This document shows, one piece after another, positions 54,201-64,000 of a stretch of 64,000 nt of DNA. The notes beneath the pieces were generated by a model. The model was not told where the DNA came from. It worked only from the letters and a program-made list of their open reading frames with translations, and searched no databases. The stretch's first letter is position 1. Each line of letters opens with the position of its first letter. A program made the position numbers and the translations under genes. This DNA is from Symsagittifera roscoffensis. Taxonomy: Eukaryota; Xenacoelomorpha; Acoela; Convolutidae. The stretch is from contig NC_087065.1 in NCBI RefSeq assembly GCF_963678635.1, positions 53,327,858-53,391,857 on the forward strand, given 5' to 3'.

Positions 54201-57200
54201 AAATAATTTCTTGACACTATTACAACATATATTTTCATTGACTTTGAAAAATGACGAAAAAGCAGTACTTGAATTTAAAAAAATTTAAGAAACACAAAAG
54301 AACAAACTGGAACCCTATTAGATATTAAAAAACATAACAGATGCATTAAAAAATATGCTGTTTTGTAAATTCATCAGCCGTTTTTTTTCCAATCAGCATT
54401 TGTCTCGGGATGGAATCATGAAATAATGCGAAGGTTTTCGCAAATTTAGAAATTTCAAAACGTGCTCCAGAAAGAAAAACATTATAATTTTTTCATCTAC
54501 TACTTGCTGCCATTTGGGCTATTTGCACTGCAACTGAATGCTCCAGGAGCAGCAAAAATCTAACCTTAGATACTGATATCTAGTTTTTGCCGCTCAAGTA
54601 GCATTTAGTTGCAATGTAAAAAAACCTAAAATTCAAAAACACACGTTTCATTTCCATGCTCCACTTCTAGCTAATGGCTGGTCGGAAGAAGACTGCTGCT
54701 AAATTCGCAAAATTCTCTACTCTGTTTTTTTTTCGCAAAATATTTGTTACTGATCTAATAGGGCTGCATTTTGTTTGTTTTTCAAGATATCTGTTAGATA
54801 TCGTATTGTAGTAACTAGTAAGTCTATCACAAAAATTTCTTTTTATCTGATATTTTAATAGATTTACAAAAAAATACAGGATGTGATCGTTTTAAATTTT
54901 TCCATAATACTTTGAAATCAAGTAAAGGTGTAATACAAACTTGGATCTGAAAAATTAGTGATTGAGTTCCCATCCGCCGTTTGAGAACTGAGTACCGTAT
55001 TGGTTCATTTACACTTATAATATTTCGTATCTGCATTGCTCGAATCTGTTTTTCAGTTTCTGTTTTACTTAGAAAACCTGAGGATGGTGCGGTTTTGAAG
55101 TTTTTCATTAAAAAAAACACGGTGGTTTCGTGTACCTCGTATTCGACCAGATTGAAGGGAGCGGGCAGGGGCATGATGTGGTTGTAGAGGTCTTCGTAGA
55201 TGGCTTCCTCGTCCGCCAACTCCAGCTCGTCCAATTCATCCAGGGTCCCATACACGTCCTCATGACTCATCAGGTCCTTATACCTGGAAATATCAAGTAG
55301 TGTTCTTTCCGTTAAATAATAGCGCTACGAAACTACTTTTCATTTGTTCGATTAGTTCAGGACGCTTAGAAAATTGATGCTTAAAAAGCAACTTTTTTGA
55401 TTTTTGAACTTCTGCTGCTGTCAAAAAATGAATGCAGATTTTTGTAAATGTTCAAAATCAACATACATAATAAATCAAAACAGATGAAGATACTCGGTTT
55501 CGATGCATTTATTCGCGTAAACCTTGAGGAAATTTTCCGAATCAAAACGATTCAAACATCAAAGATATTTTCTATTATTGTCTCCTTTTTCCTACATTTA
55601 ACGGCTTTAGCTAAAAAAAACATATGGTGCTTTTCATCAGTTTTTTGAGCAAAATACTGAAGTAAACACAAAAATATTTCCAGATCAAGAACCAACCCGA
55701 CGTCTCCATAATTGGATTGCTTGTGACCCTGCAATACTGAAGCATCCCTTATCCATATTTCCGCTCCACTCCCCCCTCCCGAAACAACAACCCCGCCTTC
55801 CTCAAATTGTCCATCCTCGGTCTGAATCGACACCGACTTCTTATTCGCCACAAATCGTTTCTGACACTCGGTGCACACATTTTTCGGCGGAAAGTTTGCT
55901 TCAGTTGTCGGGTCGAGGGGTGAAAGAAGGTCGTTTTCCGAGTGTTGTTCGGAAGCACTGCTGTCATTATTGCATGCATTGAGGTGGCTGAAAATATACC
56001 TTCTGTAGATACAAACATGGCAGTTGGATAATCGACATCAAAAAGATCAGACAATCTCGCTATCTACCAACTTTAGGCCGCTAACTAATTTCGAGTTTTG
56101 TTTTTGATATCAATTTACGATGACCTGAATCAATTTTACTCTCCTAGATTTAACTCTGTTGAAAAAGTTTCCTTATCATAAAACTCCATAAATGGAGTGT
56201 GGAAAAAAGCTTGTCATACATTTTCCATACAATTTTCATAAATTGTTTTAATGACGATGATTAAAACATCATTTTCCTCAATTTGACAGCCCTGGTCATC
56301 AAAAATGTATTCTTATCATACATTTTTCACATAATACAATTGCTGATAAGCATTTTTCCTGTAAAAAACGAAACTTTGAAAAAAATATAAAAAAAAGACT
56401 TTTTAGTAATCAATTTAACATGTGTTTGTTTTTCGAGTGAGAGCTGAATTAACATTTCACGTCGAAAAAAAGCTTATCAATTATGAAAATTTCATCACAA
56501 GCATTCATCCCAAAAAAAAACGTAATCCAAAATTTAAAAAACTTTTAAATCTTGTTTCCAGTCGCAAATTTTTTTTCAAACTATTTTTCCCGATACAAAA
56601 CTCTTGCAAATTTGTCAATCTTTGTCTTTAACGTAGTCCAAACTCCTTTTTTCGCCCAAAAAAATAAGAATGAACAAATGAACAATTTTTTCGAGAACTC
56701 CTTTGTGTAGATTTTACAATTTTGTTTTCAAATGATGAGATAAATTTAAATTTCTCAAAAAATGCCCATAATTTTCCGGAAAAATTTTTTCACAAAAATT
56801 GATTTCAGGATGAATATCAAAAGATTTGCTTTTCAATATAAATTTGAGTGAACTCAAAAATTTAACCTAAAAAAGTGAATATCCAAAACAGTTTTCTTAA
56901 TAAATTATTCCAAACTAAATTATGGAATTTTTGTATGAGAAACATTGTGGTTACTGTGGGACAAAAAAAAACAAATAGCCAGCCTCAAAAATTTTTTACC
57001 ATCGCAAAAACCCAACATCCAATGACATATAATGGAATAAATTTATCATGCCAAAATTTTACAATTCTTTTTTTTACTATACAAAAATAAAAAAATTGTC
57101 GATTTTCTTCTGGTGGACCCATTGATGATGCAATTAATCCTAGTGACTAAAAGTTTTCAAGTTTTCGACTTTCAAACAAATTCCGTCTTTTGGCTCTTTT

Positions 57201-60200
57201 TGAAAAATTTTCTCCTAAAAAATGTTTTTTTTTGCGCAACTTTTCTTAAGCTAAGTGTATTTTGGCGCCAAAGGCGTCATTAAAATATTTTTAGTTTGCT
57301 CGTTCAAAAAATTTTGTGACATGATACCACAGGAGAACGAGGATAGTCGATTGCTGTGCAAGTAGCACAGAATGATCTGAAAATATTAATATAATTTTTT
57401 TTTTTCAAATGAGTGTGTTTTCTGGTGAGTCTTGTGATAATAGAACTATACGAATGAATATTTTTTCATTTTTTGCGCTAAAAATTTTACAAATTTTTTA
57501 AAAATTTTTTATTTGCCAAAGATGGACTAATAAAGCTGATAAACATTTTTTTCTAAGGTTTTTATTTAAACCAAGTTAACTTTTTAGTTGGTTGATCGTT
57601 TTACTCTCAAGAAATTTGTCCAAAACGTGACTAAATTTTAAATCAGCCTTTTTCGACACTGGAAACCTTTTTGAAGAATTTTCTTATGGTGGACCACATT
57701 GATGATGCGATTAGCCCTAGTGAGCAAAATGTTCAAACTCTCAAATTTCAAAAACTGCCGTATTTCGGCTTTTTTTGAAAAATTTTCTCCTAAAAACTGT
57801 TTTCTTTATGCGCTCCCTCTTAGAATAAGAGCAATTTGGCGCCAAAGGCGTCATTAAAACATTTTTGGGTTAATCGTCTAAAAAAATTTGTGAAATGATA
57901 CCATAGGAGAACAGGGATAGTCCACAAGTGACACAGAATGTTCTGACAATATTCTAAGAACTTTTTTTTTTTTTACAAATTAGTGTGTTTTCTGGTGCGT
58001 CTTGTGATGATAGAAGTATATGAACGGATATAAGTTTTTTTTTACCAAAGGTGCGCTAGATGAAGCTGATAGACTAGTTTTCTTTTTGATTAAATCAAGT
58101 TAATTTTTGGTTGCTCGATCAATTTACTCGCAAAAAAAATTTGTCTAACACGACTAAATTTTAAACCAGTTTTTCTCTTCACTGGTAACTTTTTTGATGA
58201 ATGTTTTTAATTTCGTTCGAATCACGACAGAAAATGCTTCCTCATTATATATCACTGCAAGCCTTAATTTGACAAGCCTTATTAGGTAGATCGAATCACG
58301 ACTGAAAAGGCTTCAAAATTATGCATCGCTGCAAGCCTTATTTTGACAATTTTTTTTTGCTCGAAATTAGACCAAAAATCAAAATTTTCAAACCGATTTT
58401 TTTGACAGAAATTTTAAAAAAAATTTTAGGTCGTTCGATTATAGACTAAAAGAGCTGTAATATTATTAATAATTTGATATATTCCGATGATTACTTGTGG
58501 TACTTAATTTTGCATAGAAAGTGGAAAACAAAAAAAAAACAAAAAACACTAAAACTCACCCGAATACAAAATTTCTCCCCATGTTCATTGGTCGAAACAA
58601 AAAGACAAAGTTGGTGGGGAGAACTCAAAATCAGAGAGAAAGCAGAAGAATCAAAAATTATTTTTGATATGTTCCATATAAGATTGGAGACTTTTCAATC
58701 ACGACAGCTATTTAGTAGTTATAGTTCATCACGAAAGCTTAACAAAATAAAAACAAAATCAAAGCTAGCAGAGCTTTCAAAACCATAAAACTACGTCTGT
58801 TTTCCGAGAAAATCCCATCACTTTGCATAACACTGAATTTAACTGTTAATTAATTATTGCGCAGCTCCTCTTCATTTACCGCCTCATTTATAATGGTAGG
58901 CAAAATTTTGATTCTACCTTTTGATTCCACCTCCTGATTTAACTTTTCAATTAATCGTAACTGCACTGTAGTACAATTGTTGCAATAAAATGCCAAGTAT
59001 CCCGGCCATGAAAAAATCTAGATCTACTTAACAATCTCCCCCTTTCACTAAAGGGGGGAGATAGTTAAGTAGATCCAAAAATCTCCCCAATTTTATGGCC
59101 ATTTTGTCAAAAAATTTAAAACAAAAAATAGGGTAGTGTTATAGAATGAAGAAAAAAATTTAGAAAAAAAGAACAAAACCACTTTTCAGAAACTGCATTG
59201 TTCACAAAATCACTCAATGGGTTTTTAATTCTATAAATTAGTGTGAATTCATGTCTCCAAATAACTTCAACTAATTGTATTTGATCGGCAAGCCATCAAT
59301 CATTCAGTTGCTTGACGGACCCAAAAACTTGCAAATCAATTAATTGACGCATTTAGTTACCCCTTAATTGACTTAATATGATTTTTCAGGAACACATCCG
59401 TGATGGTAGCTGGTTTGTAGTACAGCTGGTTTAATTACTACAGTGATGATTTAAATTATCCGGACAAAACGAACAAAACTTGAAACATCAAACGCATTTT
59501 TGTCAATTTGGGTAAAAATAAGACAAAAAAGGGAAAAACAAAAGTTGCTTAAAACTTCGCAAGAATTATCATGGTCAGGAGCGGACCCCCCCCCCCCCTC
59601 AGGGTTTCGACCCACAGCCGATTTTTTGGTCGAAGTTTCGCGATTTTTTGAACGAGATTTTTGAACGCGAAAACATGCAGTTTTTTGGTCCAAATTGTCC
59701 AAAAAGCGCTTAAAACGACTTTTTTAGCCTGTTTTTTTTTTCAAAATTTTGCCTACGGCGCACAAAATTTGGCCAAAATAGGGAAAAAAAAGTGCTTGGG
59801 GAGAGTTCGAAAAATCTCAATCAAACGTTTACCCTAAAAATGAATCGTTTTGGTTTTTTTACTTGAACAAGAATTACCTTAAAATAACTGAGTTAATTGA
59901 TGAAAAATTTATATAAAAAGAATTCTCTCTCACACAGCCAAACAAAGTTCCAGAATGATAAAATTTTGGAGAATTTTGTCATTCTAGAACTTTGTTCAAC
60001 GGTGTGAGAGACTTCTTTTGATATAAACTTTTCATTAATTACCTCGGTAGTTTTATCATAATTCTTGATTAACCAAAAAAAGCCAAAATGACCTATTTTT
60101 CATTGCGAATTTTCAAAAATAAATTGCACCCTTATAATACCTCTGCTGAAAGTAACTTCTGTTTTTTTAATTTTTTGTCTAATCTTGACCTAATTTGAGA

Positions 60201-60437
60201 TAAACGCGCAGAAGTTTTCAGTGTTTTCGTTCTGTCCGGTCAATTTAAATCAGCACTGTACCATTCAAAACTATAATCCTTGTAATCGAACCTGTTCGTC
60301 TGTTGGCTGTTTGCTTGAGTGTCGCTGGGTGTGTTACTGCCCCTTCGTTTGACCTTGACCGAAATGGGTTCCTCTGCCTGCATGAAGATGTGACCTGCCC
60401 TCGCCTCGTCTAGCTTGCTCACATCTTGACCGTTGAT
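49959..60437 (-). CDS. PDZRN: PDZRN3/4-family PDZ scaffold / E3 ligase, 3' part of gene
   Basis: Seven exons in coding order: 60262-60437, 55697-55987, 55136-55283, 52617-52703, 51992-52054, 51662-51763, 49959-51203. Lengths 176+291+148+87+63+102+1245 give 2112 nt, exactly 704 codons with stop, and every junction keeps phase. The protein carries the end of PDZ1 (INGQDVSKLDEA), an acidic linker, a complete PDZ2 (carboxylate-binding loop KLGM, then GVFIS...IGDQILQINES) and a long low-complexity region. It ends in the family tail: KMGKFWTKQERKRQ, KKEKILDNFWTIQELLAHG and a C-terminal class I PDZ ligand (SVTTV). PDZRN3/4 proteins are RING E3 ligases and scaffolds at junctions and synapses; the RING and TRAF-type zinc fingers would be upstream, beyond 64 kb. 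An AATAAA lies about 230 nt after the stop (minus strand, 49724-49729). PDZRN3 versus PDZRN4 orthology is not resolved. Confidence 0.9.
51204..51661. other. PDZRN last intron
   Basis: 458 bp; contains the 19-bp minisatellite and nothing else recognised. Confidence 0.6.
51468..51650. repeat. 19-bp minisatellite, about ten copies
   Basis: The unit TCATGTGACCTCTATAATA recurs every 19 bp from 51468 (51487, 51506, 51525, 51544, 51563, 51582, 51601, 51620, 51639), with few changes. It lies in a PDZRN intron, starting about 10 bases from the donor of exon 51662-51763. Confidence 0.92.
51662..51763 (-). CDS. PDZRN: PDZRN exon: PDZ2 end
   Basis: 34 codons, phase 0: INESLIETKEQALVLFNSVK then TADIKVTVARSKQQ. 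This is the second helix and last strand of PDZ2. Acceptor TTTCTAG|ATC, donor CAG|GTCAGC. A 19-bp minisatellite begins about 10 bases inside the following intron. Confidence 0.9.
51992..52054 (-). CDS. PDZRN: PDZRN exon: PDZ2 middle
   Basis: A 21-codon microexon in phase 0: LEPNGVAARTGSLQIGDQIL plus Q. This is the classical PDZ segment 'gaAar.G.L..GD.IL'. Acceptor TTTTCAG|CTG, donor CAG|GTAAAT. Confidence 0.9.
52055..52616. other. PDZRN intron
   Basis: Nothing recognised. Confidence 0.5.
52617..52703 (-). CDS. PDZRN: PDZRN exon: PDZ2 binding groove
   Basis: Acceptor TTTTCAG|GAT, donor GCA|GTGAGT, 29 codons in phase 0. It encodes DVIIPKTGNKLGMTLCHGND then DIFGVFISA. KLGM is the carboxylate-binding loop (family consensus GLGF), and GVFIS is the following strand. 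Confidence 0.88.
52704..55135. other. PDZRN intron with hAT-end remnants
   Basis: Short solo ends of the hAT-type family at about 53128-53145 (CCTAGATCCGCTCC) and 54150-54194 (TTAGATCCACCCCTG). The rest shows nothing. Confidence 0.5.
55136..55283 (-). CDS. PDZRN: PDZRN exon: acidic linker before PDZ2
   Basis: Acceptor TTTCCAG|G, donor GAG|GTACAC. It encodes a strongly acidic segment (HEDVYGTLDELDELELADEE) followed by LVEYE, which enters the first strand of PDZ2. An acidic E/D run just before PDZ2 is a PDZRN3/4 hallmark. Confidence 0.8.
55284..55696. other. PDZRN intron
   Basis: 413 bp, nothing recognised. Confidence 0.5.
55697..55987 (-). CDS. PDZRN: PDZRN exon: inter-PDZ linker
   Basis: Acceptor TTTTCAG|C, donor GG|GTTGGT. 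This donor is the only one near the end whose phase fits the next exon. It encodes a hydrophilic linker with a CTEC pair and the motif SVSIQTEDG, which corresponds to the short 'TQTD' segment between PDZ1 and PDZ2 in PDZRN3/4. A Gly/Ser-rich stretch follows. Confidence 0.7.
55988..57107. other. PDZRN intron, left part
   Basis: At 56155-56380 there are diverged relatives of the CTTATCATACA / TTTTCATA motifs of the 61721-62723 element. No exon seen. Confidence 0.4.
57108..58205. repeat. Diverged tandem duplication in a PDZRN intron
   Basis: Two ~550-bp halves (about 57108-57665 and 57666-58205) align along their length. Both begin TGGTGGACC(A)CATTGATGATG and share TTTGGCGCCAAAGGCGTCAT and TAGTGTGTTTTCTGGTG-like segments. 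Confidence 0.7.
58206..59020. other. PDZRN intron, middle part
   Basis: Contains a short direct repeat GAATCACGAC(A/T)GAAAA...GCTTC (58220 and 58295). No exon seen. Confidence 0.4.
59021..59075. repeat. Near-perfect 55-bp hairpin
   Basis: GATCTACTTAAC...ATCTCCCCCTTT, loop CACT, then the inverse AAAGGGGGGAGAT...GTTAAGTAGATC. Confidence 0.85.
59576..59838. mobile_element. hAT-type MITE, inverted and truncated
   Basis: It begins CAGGAGCGGA, then a run of C and TCAGGGTTTCGACCC. This is the right end of the family read inverted. Similarity fades after about 59838. It lies in a PDZRN intron. Confidence 0.55.
59848..60095. repeat. Long imperfect palindrome (arms about 115 bp)
   Basis: The inner arms AACAAAGTTCCAGAATGA / TCATTCTAGAACTTTGTT surround a few-base centre near 59967. 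Pairing extends outwards through TCTCTCACAC / GTGTGAGAGA to TTTTGGTTTTTTT / AAAAAAAGCCAAAA. No ORF. It lies in a PDZRN intron. Confidence 0.8.
60262..60437 (-). CDS. PDZRN: PDZRN exon: C-terminal end of PDZ1
   Basis: Acceptor CTTCAAG|ATC, donor TG|GTACAG. It encodes INGQDVSKLDEARAGHIFMQ, a stretch EPISVKVKRR (last strand of a PDZ domain), then a polar linker. The 'GD..L..ING.D.S' half of the PDZ fold is split by the intron; the upstream half was not found between 60438 and 64000. Confidence 0.82.
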
Positions 60438-60675
60438 CTTGAAGTAAAAAAGTCAGTGTTCAAAACATCAATTTAGAATAAAATCTTTTAGCTTGCACTC
60501 TCTCAAATGGTCATTTTACCTATTTTGTAAATTATAGCAAGAACTTTTTGCAAAAAATATATCAGAAATTTTAAAAAAAGATATCTGGAATTTTCTGCAG
60601 CAAGCTATTAGCGAAATATTTTGGGGGTGGGGAGTGCTAAGTAGAAGAAAATCTTGTTATAACAGTTAATACAAG

Positions 60676-60957
60676 CAGCAGCGGCCTTAGAGGGACTGCC
60701 CTTCTCAAAAATTCTACATCCTAACGCATATTCGACACCCAATTCGGCTCCTTTTTAAACAACTTTGCGGCATTCGTTCGAGGCTGAGCAAACCTTAAAT
60801 TTTTAGCAAGTTTTTAAGAAATTTTTGGCAAATATTTGATGCGGTGCAAAAAGGTTGGCCTAAATTTGGCCTTCAAGAGTTCGGAAATGTGCAAAATCAA
60901 CCTATCAAAAGGTCGAAAAAATTCGACCCTCTTGAGACAAACGTGAATCCGATCCTG
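60676..60957. mobile_element. Diverged hAT-type MITE
   Basis: Ends CAGCAGCGGCCTTAG and CCGATCCTG, with flanks AATACAAG and AAATCAAG (6 of 8 matching). It is a distant copy of the same family. Confidence 0.45.
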
Positions 60958-61664
60958 AAATCAAGCTACGTTTAGGCCAATCTTTTGACTGCACGAGAAC
61001 CTCGGTTTTCTTAATAATGTTATGACAAAACAGGACCAAACTGTTACCGATGCAAACTGAAATGTACAATTACCCAATCCTTATAATTTAAACCAAATAG
61101 TTTCAACAATCTGAAACTTTGAACGCCGTCGAACTAAATTTTGAGTGCCGTAGGACAAAATTTTTACCGATTTGGAAAAAATTATCGCCACTGTTGGTGA
61201 CTGTGGCGAAGCCTCAAAATAACTACTCAAAAAAATGGTGGCTCATGGTTAATCTAAGTTTTTGAAAAACAAAATTATGGACCTATAGTTAATCTGGGAA
61301 AGGCTTTTTACTTTTTAGAAAATCAATAGGCTTAAGTCAAAATGAAAGAACCGATAAATTGATTTGTCGTCAAAACCGAGAGCTTAAAAAATTGTTATGC
61401 AGATAAAATACTGTCTAAAACTTTTTAAACCTATCTGACAAAAAACCGTATTGATTTTTTAATGTTTTCAGAACTTTCTTAGTTTTTATTTGGGTATGAA
61501 ACTTGACTACAACATTTGTGTCATAGAAAAATGGTACTTGCCAATTTTTGTAATTCGCGCAAGGAAAAACAAAACATCTGCATATGTAATTGTTTTGACT
61601 AGACAACTCCCATTTCATAAACGCTATCGGTGGAATAAGTGGAATAAACGCTATCGCTCCACAT

Positions 61665-63037
61665 TCAGGGATTCGACCCCTTACCGACCCAAAGGGTCCC
61701 CCTTTGTACTATTTTGAGATCCCGGGTTGACGTCCATAGAAGAAAAATGCTTATCATACAGTTTCATATATGAAATCTATGGAAAAAATGCTTGTCATAC
61801 AATTATCATGTATGAAAATTATAAAATAGTCATTTCGTCATAGAAAAAACAAAATTTTCAAAAATCACAAAAAAACGTGTCCAGGTAACTTTAAATAGAC
61901 TTAAATAAGTATATCTATGATAGAGGGCATATTGACAATCAAAAACATAAATTTAATTTCGGTCAGAAAAATGCTTATCATAAAAATTTCATATATGAAA
62001 ATTGTATATTATGCATTTTTTCATAAACAAAAATAAAAATTTGAGGAAAAAATTTTGTAATCCCTTTTTTAGCTGCAAATTTGCATTTGTGCTAAAATAT
62101 AAATTTTACGAAAAAAAAATTTGCATGCAAAATTTGACATTTTTGTAGTTATAATGTAGTCCAGGATAAGTTTCTCACCCAAAAAAACCCAAAAATTAAA
62201 TGAAAATGTTTTTTTTTTGTAAACACGATTATAATCTTTTGTTTCATTTGCTAAGATAAAAATAAATTTGTAAAAAAAACAGGCCTTTTTTCTCAACCAT
62301 CATAATTTTCAAGCTAAAAATTATCTAGCCATATTCAAAAAGTTACTTTTTTGGTATATATTTCCATGTGAAAATGTTAAAATTAACTTTTATGGCTAAA
62401 ACCACCAAATGCAGTTTCTCTGCATGGTAACTGCCAGTTACACTCTGGGTTTTCTAATGACAAAAAATCCTTGGTTAGTGTTTCGGTTGAAACACAAAAT
62501 TTCGAAACAAAAAGCTTTTGAATTTTCATTTATGGAAAAAATGCTTATCATTCAATTTCATAGTATGGACAAAATGCTTATCATACAGTTTCATATATGA
62601 AAAAAATGCTGATTTTGCTATTTTCATACATACACTTTTACTCTATGAAATTGTATGAAAGAGTATGATAAGCATTTTTTTCATATATGAAAATTGTATG
62701 ACAAGCATTTTTGTCAACCCGGGATATACATTTTGGTGACGGACCCTAAAAAATTTCTAAAGGCGCCATTGGCGCCAAGATATAATAATATCAGGGGGGA
62801 GCGCGAGCCAAAAAACGCGATTTTTTTGGTCAAAATTTTCTAAAAAGGTCAACATTTTCTAAAAAGATGAAAAAAAAATGCATTTTTTCGCCTGTTTTTG
62901 GCCAAAATAGGGTCTTTTTAGTGCTTTGTGAGGGCTCGAAAAATCAATTTGATCGAATGAAAAAAGATCGAGAAAATTTTCGAAAATGTTTTGAAAATCC
63001 GCCCCACCCACTCGAGCAAATCCTAGATCCGCCCCTG
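61665..63037. mobile_element. hAT-type MITE split by another transposon
   Basis: The left part 61665-61718 (CAGGGATTCGACCCC ... TTTTGAGAT) and right part 62726-63037 (GGTGACGGACCC ... CCTAGATCCGCCCCTG) are contiguous in intact copies such as 63514-63942. The 61719-62725 stretch is an insertion. Confidence 0.7.
61721..62723. mobile_element. 1.0-kb element with CCCGGGTTGAC inverted termini
   Basis: Bounded by perfect inverted ends CCCGGGTTGAC and GTCAACCCGGG, each next to AT (either a 2-bp target duplication or two more terminal bases). The subterminal regions are AT-rich, with repeated ATGCTTATCATACA / TTTCATATATGAAA palindromic motifs. No coding frame. It is inserted inside the hAT-type MITE, so it is younger. 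Superfamily unknown. Confidence 0.65.
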
Positions 63038-63058
63038 TCTTAGCTGGTTCACATTTTG

Positions 63059-63116
63059 AACCAAGTGAACCATCTCCCTCCTAAATCTATTTAGGGAGGA
63101 GGTCGTTCACTTGGTT
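63059..63116. repeat. Near-perfect 58-bp hairpin related to 59021-59075
   Basis: AACCAAGTGAAC...TCTCCCTCCTAAA, loop TCTA, then TTTAGGGAGGAG...GTTCACTTGGTT. Half copies follow at about 63190-63245 (GGGGGGAGATTGTTCACTTGG). Confidence 0.85.
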
Positions 63117-63513
63117 AAAATTATTATTTTTCAGCCAATCAGAAATGGGCATATTACATCCAAGCCTTGCGGCTTAATTTTGCAATTGTATTTTAGGGGG
63201 GAGATTGTTCACTTGGTCTGTTAAAGGGGAAATTGTTCACATGAGCCCACTTTTTTGCTGGTTTTTCGGCTTGCTTATACTTTAGCTCTTTTGGCCATAT
63301 AAGGTTTATTTTACAGGCCCATGATTTTTTAACCTATTTTCCCATAATGTTCAAAATAGAAAAAGGAATGAACGCAAAATACGAGTTGTTCAAGTAGATT
63401 CAAGTAGTTTGCAATAAACCTTCTTTCAAAATGAAAAATCTCCTCAGAATTTAATGAACTTTTTTAACATCATTTAATAAAAGGCCCTATAGAAACTTTA
63501 GAAACCAGGATCA

Positions 63514-63942
63514 TAGGAGCGGAACGCCTGAAACTCCAAGAAAAACAAACAAGTTCCAAACAACAATTTTAAAAAATTTCAAAAATTTTGACGACTTTTT
63601 TTTAGGTCGACCAAACCAAATTGATTTTCTGAGTTCTCCCAAACCACTATAAAGGCCCTTACTTGACCACCCTTTCTACGCCGCAGGCAAGTTTTTGAAA
63701 AAACAGGTAAAAAAAGCAGTTTTTGGGCACTTTTTGGAAAACTTTGACAAAGAAATCGCGTTTTTTTGGCGCGCGCTCCCCCTCAAAAAATAGTATGTAT
63801 TTGCGCCAAAGGCGCCTTCAGAAATTTTTTAGGGTCCGTCACCAAATATGGATATCTCAAAATAGTACAAAGGGGGACCCTTTGGGTCGGCAGCGGGTCG
63901 AATCCCTGAGGGGGGAAGCATCCCCCCCTAAATCCGCTACTA
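63514..63942. mobile_element. hAT-type MITE, nearly full length
   Basis: It starts TAGGAGCGGA, contains GTCGACCAAACCAAATTGA, the hairpin TGCGCCAAAGGCGCC, CCCTTTGGGTCGG, and ends AAATCCGCTACTA. The termini are degenerate and no target duplication is clear. Confidence 0.6.
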
Positions 63943-64000
63943 CGATTACCCCTTCGATATGAACAAACTCAACGATGAAGCAAATACGAAATTTTTTTTA

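Noticed and set aside
60438-64000. Upstream PDZ1 or RING exons of PDZRN
   Set aside because: No frame with PDZ, RING or TRAF-type zinc-finger motifs and splice sites was found; the region is mobile elements.

Overview
The window is animal (invertebrate-like) nuclear DNA: AT-rich, with host genes split into short exons by GT-AG introns, and most of the rest made of transposable elements and tandem repeats. The host proteins (a Patched-domain membrane protein, a Ly6/uPAR-type GPI-anchored protein and a PDZRN3/4-family scaffold) are metazoan families, but I cannot name the species. Two 200-base runs of N (4449-4648 and 45084-45283) are assembly gaps.

Layout. 1-11.0 kb: four exons of a minus-strand Patched-domain gene that runs off the left edge. 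Its introns are full of repeats: a 287-bp MITE, Helentron/HINE-like elements, an internally deleted hAT transposon with a perfect 8-bp target duplication, and hAT-type MITEs. 11.3-18.3 kb: a retroviral-type gag fragment directly abutting a ~1.2-kb macrosatellite with five full units and a partial sixth. 18.3-24.8 kb: no recognisable genes; one more HINE-like copy, a GC-richer stretch rich in CCGGAAGT-type motifs (~21.6-22.5 kb) and a ~49-bp minisatellite.

24.8-42.9 kb: one very large (18,076 bp) LTR retroelement on the minus strand with paired 380-bp LTRs. In coding order it holds a leader, a small basic ORF, gag with a CCHC-type knuckle, protease, reverse transcriptase, RNase H and integrase of Ty3/gypsy type, a long env-position ORF, and a fourth ORF whose ATG overlaps the preceding stop. 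Stops and frameshifts break all the long frames, so this copy is defective.

43-48 kb: MITEs, a tRNA-like SINE head and further HINE-like copies. 48.8-49.6 kb: the last two exons of a Ly6/uPAR-like gene (plus strand). It converges on a PDZRN3/4-family gene (minus strand, 49,959-60,437), of which seven exons are visible. Their reading phases add up to exactly 704 codons including stop, from the end of PDZ1 to the conserved C-terminal tail. The RING and zinc-finger exons should lie beyond 64 kb. The introns of this gene and 60.4-64 kb hold more hAT-type MITEs, a nested transposon and several long palindromes.

The most unusual item is the 18-kb retroelement with extra ORFs. The HINE-like family and the nested and target-site-resolved MITEs are the next best observations.
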